Shown here one piece after another: positions 58,981 to 64,000 of a stretch of 64,000 nucleotides of DNA. Origin of the DNA: Ascoidea rubescens DSM 1968 (Eukaryota > Ascomycota > Saccharomycetes > Ascoideales > Ascoideaceae); contig NW_017962915.1 in assembly GCF_001661345.1 (NCBI RefSeq), positions 499,657-563,656 on the forward strand. Reading direction: 5' to 3'. The number at the start of each line of letters is the position of its first letter. Positions within the stretch are counted from its first letter, which is position 1. The position numbers were made by a program, and so were the translations under genes. The notes beneath the pieces were generated by a model, which did not search any database, was not told the DNA's origin, and worked only from the letters and a program-made list of their open reading frames with translations.

Positions 58981-61900
58981 ATGGGTGTTCCAATGAAAGG
59001 TATGTTGTGGTTATTTTTATGCTTTCTATTTTATTCTGGCCTGAGGAACTATTGCATATTTCTAAAAAACAGTAGAATGGTCGATATATTTGATGAAATC
59101 AATGAAATTTTGATTCATCACTGTTTTTTAAAAGACAAAATTTAGTTTTTTATTTGGAGCTTTGGGATTAAATTACTAATATTAGTTTGCATCAGGTTTA
59201 ACTCAATTTATATCTGATTTGAGAAATGCTAAGGCATTCGATGATCAAGATAGAAGGATCAATAGTGAGTTAGTTAACATTCAAAAGCAATTTGCTGCTG
59301 GTCACTTAACTGGGTATCAAAGAAAAAAATATGTTTGTAAATTGCTCTATATTTATTTAATGGGTCATAAGATTAATTTTGGATACATGGAATCAATCCA
59401 ATTACTACCTTCAAAGATTTATTCAGAAAAAGAGATTGGCTATATGGCTATTTCTTTATTTTTAAATAAACATAATGAACTATTATCACTTATAGTCAAT
59501 TCAATCAAAAACGATTTAAGCATATCAAACAACGATTTTAATTGTTTAGCATTACAATGTATCGCAACACTTGGAGAAGAAAATTGGTCAGATTTATTGT
59601 CTGATGATGTTTTCCAATTGTTAAGATCTCCAACTAATCCTTCTTTAGTTCGGAAAAAAGCTGCTTTGGCTTTATTAAAGTTATTAAAAGCTCAGCCAAA
59701 TATCTTAATTGATCGTCAAGGCTGGATTCCAAGAATTGTTGCATGTATTGATGATCAAGATATTGGTTTTGTAACGTCAATAGCTTCTTTGGTTAGTTTT
59801 ATTGCTTCCAAATTTCCTGATTCTGTTAGAATGTGTGTTCCTGCTGTTGCAAGGAGATTAAGTAAATTAGTTATTGAAAACCAATGTGCTGTGGCTTATA
59901 GGTACTATGATATACCAAATCCATGGTTGGTTGTAAAGCTCTTGGATTTAGTTAAAAATTTAATCAGTGATGGGTCGGTTTCTGATATTGATGCTGTTTC
60001 AATCAAAACTTTGAAAAATGTTGTAGCCAAAGCTATTGAAAAGGGAACCATGACATATAATACACAGCAATCAATGAATGCCCAATCTGCAATTTTATTT
60101 TCAGCTGTTTCGTTGGCTGCTCATCTTGATCCCTCCCCCGATGCTTTATCAAGTGCAATTGATGCATTGGGCTCCTTGGTAAGCTCAGCAGAGACAAATA
60201 CACGATATTTAGCTTTGGATTCCTTGACAAAAATTACCGTTGTTGGTGGGTTTCCTGCTCAAAGTTCAATTAAAAGACATTCTGAATTAGTTTTAAAATC
60301 TTTGAAAGATAAAGATATTTCCGTTCGTCGTAAAGCATTGGAACTATTATATGCAATTTGTGATACAGATAATGTGGAAAAAGTTGTTGGTGAGTTGTTA
60401 AAATTTTTATCCACTGCAGATTATGCGTTAAGATCAGAGATTTCTGTTAAAATAGCTGTTTTAGCCGAAAAATTTTCCACAGATCCTCATTGGTATGTTA
60501 ATACTTGTCTTAAATTAATTTCTATTGCAGGATCACAAGTTCCTGAAGAAGTCTGGGAAAGAATCACTCAAATTATTATAAATAATGAAACGCTTCAATC
60601 AATATCATGCAAGTCAATTATTAGATTTATAAAACAGGCAAATTGTCCAGATGCTTTAATAAAAATTGGTGCATATGTTTTAGGGGAATATGGACACTTG
60701 ATACTGAACTCTCCAACTTATTCACCAAGAGAACAATTTGCGGTTTTATCAAATAAATATTACTATGTTAATTTAATAACAAGGTCGATGCTTTTAACGG
60801 CTTTTTTTAAAATGTTTAAAAATTATCAAAGTCTTGATCGGGTTTTGAAATTTGATATTTTAAAAATTTTTAAAAACGAACTAGTTAGTATCGATAGTGA
60901 AATCCAACAAAGAGCATTCGAATACTTGAAAATTATTGAGATTGGAAATAAAGATGGTGGAAATTTCCATCTTTTGAATGTTTTATGTGAAGAAGCTCCT
61001 CCGTTTCCTGAAAGAGTTTCACCATTATTATCTAGATTGGGAGGCAATTTCGAAATATTTGAAAAAAATAAAAAAGCTATTAGAAACATGACTGGAACAT
61101 CAACAGGTAGCAGTAACAGTGGTTTTGCTAATAACAGTAATAGCAATACCATTAATAGTTTAAGCAACAATTTAAAAAATTTAAGGACGTCTTCCAATGG
61201 ATCAATATTATTAGCCCCACCACCAACTAGTGAATTGATTCAACAAAGCACAAGTAATAGTTATGGAAGCTCAATCGGTCATAGCAATAATGGATCCAGT
61301 GTTCAATTGAATCCATTTAATGAAGAAGAAGATGAATCTTCAGATGAAGAAATAAATGACAGAAATAATATCAGTAATATAATATTGACACCTAATTGGG
61401 AAGAAGGATATTATCGAATAATAAATTTTGGACAGGGAGTGTTTTTCGAAAATTCATTATTTAAAATCCTTTATAGAACAATAAAAGATTCTAATGAACC
61501 AACAAGCAATAGAATCTCGTTGACATATGTGAATAAATCACCAATTCAAATTAGTGCATTAACATCTGAAATCAAATTGGTAAAGACCACTGATCCTTCA
61601 TTTATTATTCATGCATTGGAGATCCCAGAGAGTGAGGTCCAGGTTAATAGTAAGACACTGTTTGAGTTTAAAGTTACAATCAGAAAACCAATTGAAATCA
61701 GTGAATCCCCATTGTTATTAATAAATTTTATTTCAGGAGGTTTTACTCAATTAAAATTAAAAGTTCCTATTACAATTATAAATTTTTTAAAAGCCACAGA
61801 GATCCCAAAAGAACAATTTTTCAATAGATGGAATCAAATTGGCGTTCTAGGAAAAGAAGGAGAGGACGAAAGAGTATTCAAAGCTAAAAAAACATATAAT

Positions 61901-62191
61901 AGAATAGGTTTAAGAAGGATTTTGAATCGATTAGGATTTCAGGAAATTCAAGGAATTGAAAATACGAATGATAATAGCACTAGTAAGTTTGTTGGATCAA
62001 GTATCCTATATAGTAAATTAAAGGGAAATTTTGGTTGTTTGATTAGACTTGAAAGTGAAAATATTAGTGCATATGACACAGGATATGATATTGATGGAAG
62101 TAAATTCAAAATCACGATTAGAGTAACTAGCCCAGGCATTGCAAAAACAATCGGGGAGGTTCTTCAGAAATTACTTGAATTTGGTGCATAG
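58981..62191 (+). CDS. APL3: AP-2 complex alpha-adaptin Apl3, two exons
   Basis: The large alpha subunit of the plasma-membrane AP-2 clathrin adaptor. Exon 1 is only 19 bases (58981-58999, MGVPMK plus one base). It splices at phase 1 to 59196, giving MGVPMKGLTQFISDLRNAK, which rebuilds the alpha-adaptin start (MRGLxxFISDIRN). The product is 1004 residues: an armadillo-like trunk (1-640) with QRKKYVCKLLYIYLMGHKI, LNKHNELLSLIVNSIKNDL, NPWLVVKLLDL, RYLALDSL, VRRKALELLYAICD, EEAPPFPERVSPLL; a Ser/Asn hinge (about 640-715); then an ear domain (from about 720). KKYVCKLL and the PFPER block point to alpha rather than gamma adaptin. Exon 2 alone has no ATG at its start, so the intron is required. Confidence 0.96.
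59000..59195 (+). other. APL3 intron
   Basis: Donor AAAG|GTATGT at 59000, branch TACTAAT at 59174-59180, acceptor CATCAG ending 59195. It is 196 bases long, phase 1 (G+GT = Gly), the longest secure intron here. Confidence 0.94.
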
Positions 62192-62371
62192 TATTAGTGA
62201 CATTTTATATTTATTATACGTTTTGATTTACTAATTATATAAAATTTTATTCAATTTACATGCAAATTTCCAAAAGAGATTTTTAGTTATATGTATTCTT
62301 ATGTTTTTAGTTTATGTTTTATTTTATTGTTTCACCTAATGGTTATGATTAAAAGTTGTGTTCGTTCCAAA

Positions 62372-63223
62372 TTAATTTTTTTTTGGACGTTGGCCAAATA
62401 TATTGCTTCCAACTCTAATATAATTCGAGCCCTGTTTAATGGCTTGGTGGAAATCATTACTCATACCCATATTTAATTGCAACTTGAAGTCCAAACCTAA
62501 AGCCTTTTCGACTGAGTGTTTAACATCTGACAAATTTTGGAAATCCTGATTGATTTCATTATCGTTACTAGAAGTCGAATTTAAAAAAGAGCCAATTGTC
62601 ATTAGACCTTTAAGTTGCAATTTTGGACACTCATTCTGAATAAATTTAGACAATTCCAAAACTGTTTCTAAATCATTAAATACAATTCCTGATTTTTGAC
62701 TTTCTGAAGATGTGTTGATCTGAATAAACACATTAATAGTAGAGGAATCGGGAATATTTGCTCTGGTGTCATTCAATTTCTTAGCTTTCTTGATAGTGTC
62801 AATAGTTTCAACTGAGTACAAATTAGGAATCCTGGTGGATAAATCTTTGCACTTATTTGTTTGCAATGAACCAATAAAGTGCCAGTTGATATCTTTGGGC
62901 AATAATTTGGCCTTTTCAATTAGCTCTTGCACATAATTTTCGCCAAAATGACAAACGTTGTTGTACTTGTAGAGAGAATAAATGTCGCTGGCAGGCTTTA
63001 ACTTGGAAACACAAACCAAGTGGACATCGTTGGAATCAATGTTACTTGCTGAGGTGACTTGAGTCATCTCCTTGAGAATTTGGGTGTAGTTCTCTCCGAG
63101 CTCAACCTGTCTGTCTGGGGTTGGTTCAGGATAGTCAGCAGCAGAAGAGGACATCTTTTGGACAGTGTAGCAGCGAGCTAGAACAATTCTTGGAGCAGCA
63201 GGACAGATCAAACAACGAAGCAT
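62372..63223 (-). CDS. PLP homeostasis protein, YggS/PLPBP family (YBL036C-like)
   Basis: A fold-type III PLP-binding protein without known catalytic activity that buffers pyridoxal phosphate. The 283 residues include the PLP lysine Lys74 in CVSKLKPASD, then FGENYVQELIEKAKLLP, WHFIGSLQTNKCKD, LYSVETID, FIQINTSSESQKSG, LKGLMTIGSF, LNMGMSNDFHQAIKQGSNYIRVGSNIFG, all as in yeast YBL036C (257 residues). Homology needs only the second ATG (Met24, MSSSAADYPEP). The first 23 residues, from the ATG at 63223, are Arg/Cys/Ala-rich, lack acidic residues and could be a mitochondrial presequence, so two products from two starts are possible. It is divergent to VPS45 with 170 bases between. Confidence 0.95.
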   Translation of the reverse strand: MLRCLICPAAPRIVLARCYTVQKMSSSAADYPEPTPDRQVELGENYTQILKEMTQVTSASNIDSNDVHLVCVSKLKPASDIYSLYKYNNVCHFGENYVQELIEKAKLLPKDINWHFIGSLQTNKCKDLSTRIPNLYSVETIDTIKKAKKLNDTRANIPDSSTINVFIQINTSSESQKSGIVFNDLETVLELSKFIQNECPKLQLKGLMTIGSFLNSTSSNDNEINQDFQNLSDVKHSVEKALGLDFKLQLNMGMSNDFHQAIKQGSNYIRVGSNIFGQRPKKN

Positions 63224-63393
63224 CCAGTAAACACACCTCTTCTTCCCTCCTCTTCCAAAACAGCCCTTTTCTAGGTGAAGAACTGCATCCCAAACAGGAA
63301 ATACCCGACACAGGCATCTCTGTTCTTTGCTGTTCAGAGCTCAGTGGATAAAGAGCCTTATTTGTGAGAAGAAGAGATTCGTGTGCTGGAACA

Positions 63394-64000
63394 ATGGATT
63401 TATACACAATTGGCCATTTCTACGTTGACAAGCTAGTTGAGGATATCAACAATAGCACTGCAAATGTACACTCGTCGTTGAGTGCGTCGAATATCAATGT
63501 CTTGCTCCTAGACAACTTCACAAAATCAGTTATTTCTATGGTTGCAACTCAGTCTGATCTATTGGATAAAAACATTTTTTTGATTGATGTTTTGGAAAAC
63601 AAAAGCAGAGACAACTTGAATCATTTGAACTGTTTAATTTTCTTAAATTTGAACAATGCCCAAACTTTGTCCAGCTTGATTGACGAAATTGTTAAACCAA
63701 ACTACTCCAACTATAAAATCTATAACACAAATCTAATTCCTAAATCAGTCTTAGAGAAGCTTGCCAAATCTGATAAATTGTCGTTAATTTCAAAGATCTA
63801 CGAGATTTTTTGGGACTATTTGATCATCAATAAAAATCTATTTTTAAGTAATCAAATCAACAACATCAGCAATCATAATTACAACATTTTCAAAAGCTCC
63901 TCAAAACTATCGTTAAACGACACCTTTTTAAATAACAATATCTTGAAAGATATCTCAAATTCAGTGTTATCAATACTATTATCTTTCAAAATTAAACCGG
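63394..64000 (+). CDS. VPS45: Sec1/Munc18 protein Vps45, N-terminal part
   Basis: From the ATG at 63394 the frame is open for 202 codons to the window edge. MDLYTIGHFYVDKLVEDINN, INVLLLDNFTKSVISMVATQ and SDLLDKNIFLIDVLEN follow the start of yeast Vps45 (KVLLLDKNTTPTISLCATQS, ELLKHEIYLVERIEN). The last residues, NSVLSILLSFKIKP, match its NSLVSVLLSLKIKP. Vps45 is the SM protein that binds the syntaxin Tlg2/Pep12 and drives Golgi-to-endosome fusion. An Asn-rich insert lies before the last block. About two thirds of the protein (577 residues in S. cerevisiae) lies beyond the window. Confidence 0.94.
   Translation, partial: MDLYTIGHFYVDKLVEDINNSTANVHSSLSASNINVLLLDNFTKSVISMVATQSDLLDKNIFLIDVLENKSRDNLNHLNCLIFLNLNNAQTLSSLIDEIVKPNYSNYKIYNTNLIPKSVLEKLAKSDKLSLISKIYEIFWDYLIINKNLFLSNQINNISNHNYNIFKSSSKLSLNDTFLNNNILKDISNSVLSILLSFKIKP

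Overview
The window is nuclear DNA of an AT-rich budding yeast (Saccharomycotina). The evidence is 24 recognisable or plausible yeast genes, short divergent and convergent intergenic gaps, one tRNA-Thr, and a few short introns next to the start codon with GTATGT donors and TACTAAY or TACTGAC branch sites. Asparagine-rich coding tracts made of AAT/AAC runs are everywhere. I cannot name the species. CTG codons are very rare, so a non-standard reading of CUG cannot be excluded.

Left third (1-22 kb): a truncated Dip5-like amino-acid permease at the left edge, a ferric reductase (FRE family), the nucleoporin NUP159, a probably spliced gene of unknown function, the ribosome-biogenesis gene KRI1, an unknown phosphosite-rich protein, an Spc110/pericentrin-like coiled-coil protein, VPS30/ATG6, kynureninase BNA5 and the zinc-cluster regulator UME6.

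Middle (22-43 kb): tRNA-Thr(AGU), the TORC1 subunit TCO89 (interrupted by one unknown base inside an AAT repeat), RNR1 with an MCB box upstream, the spindle-checkpoint gene MAD2, the lipid kinase VPS34, the bHLH regulator PHO4 (also with an unknown base in an AAT repeat) and an OSCA/CSC1-type channel of the RSN1/PHM7 group.

Right third (43-64 kb): a GC-rich block with inverted repeats, TYW1, HIR1 (spliced), the mitochondrial ribosomal protein gene MRPL3 (spliced), an XRCC2-like RecA-fold protein, NAB2 (lacking two zinc fingers), a very large La protein (LHP1), APL3 (spliced), a YggS/PLPBP-type PLP-binding protein and the start of VPS45.

There is no operon logic, but some products act together. 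Vps30 and Vps34 are subunits of the same PI3-kinase complexes, whose lipid product supports endosomal traffic in which Vps45 acts. Mad2 and the Spc110-like protein act at the spindle. Nup159 and Nab2 both serve mRNA export. I saw no virus-like element, transposon, CRISPR array or bacterial-type system. The most unusual items are the oversized La protein, the XRCC2-like protein without a visible Walker A, the five-finger Nab2, the bZIP-site array at 4.5 kb and the structured GC-rich block at 43.3 kb.
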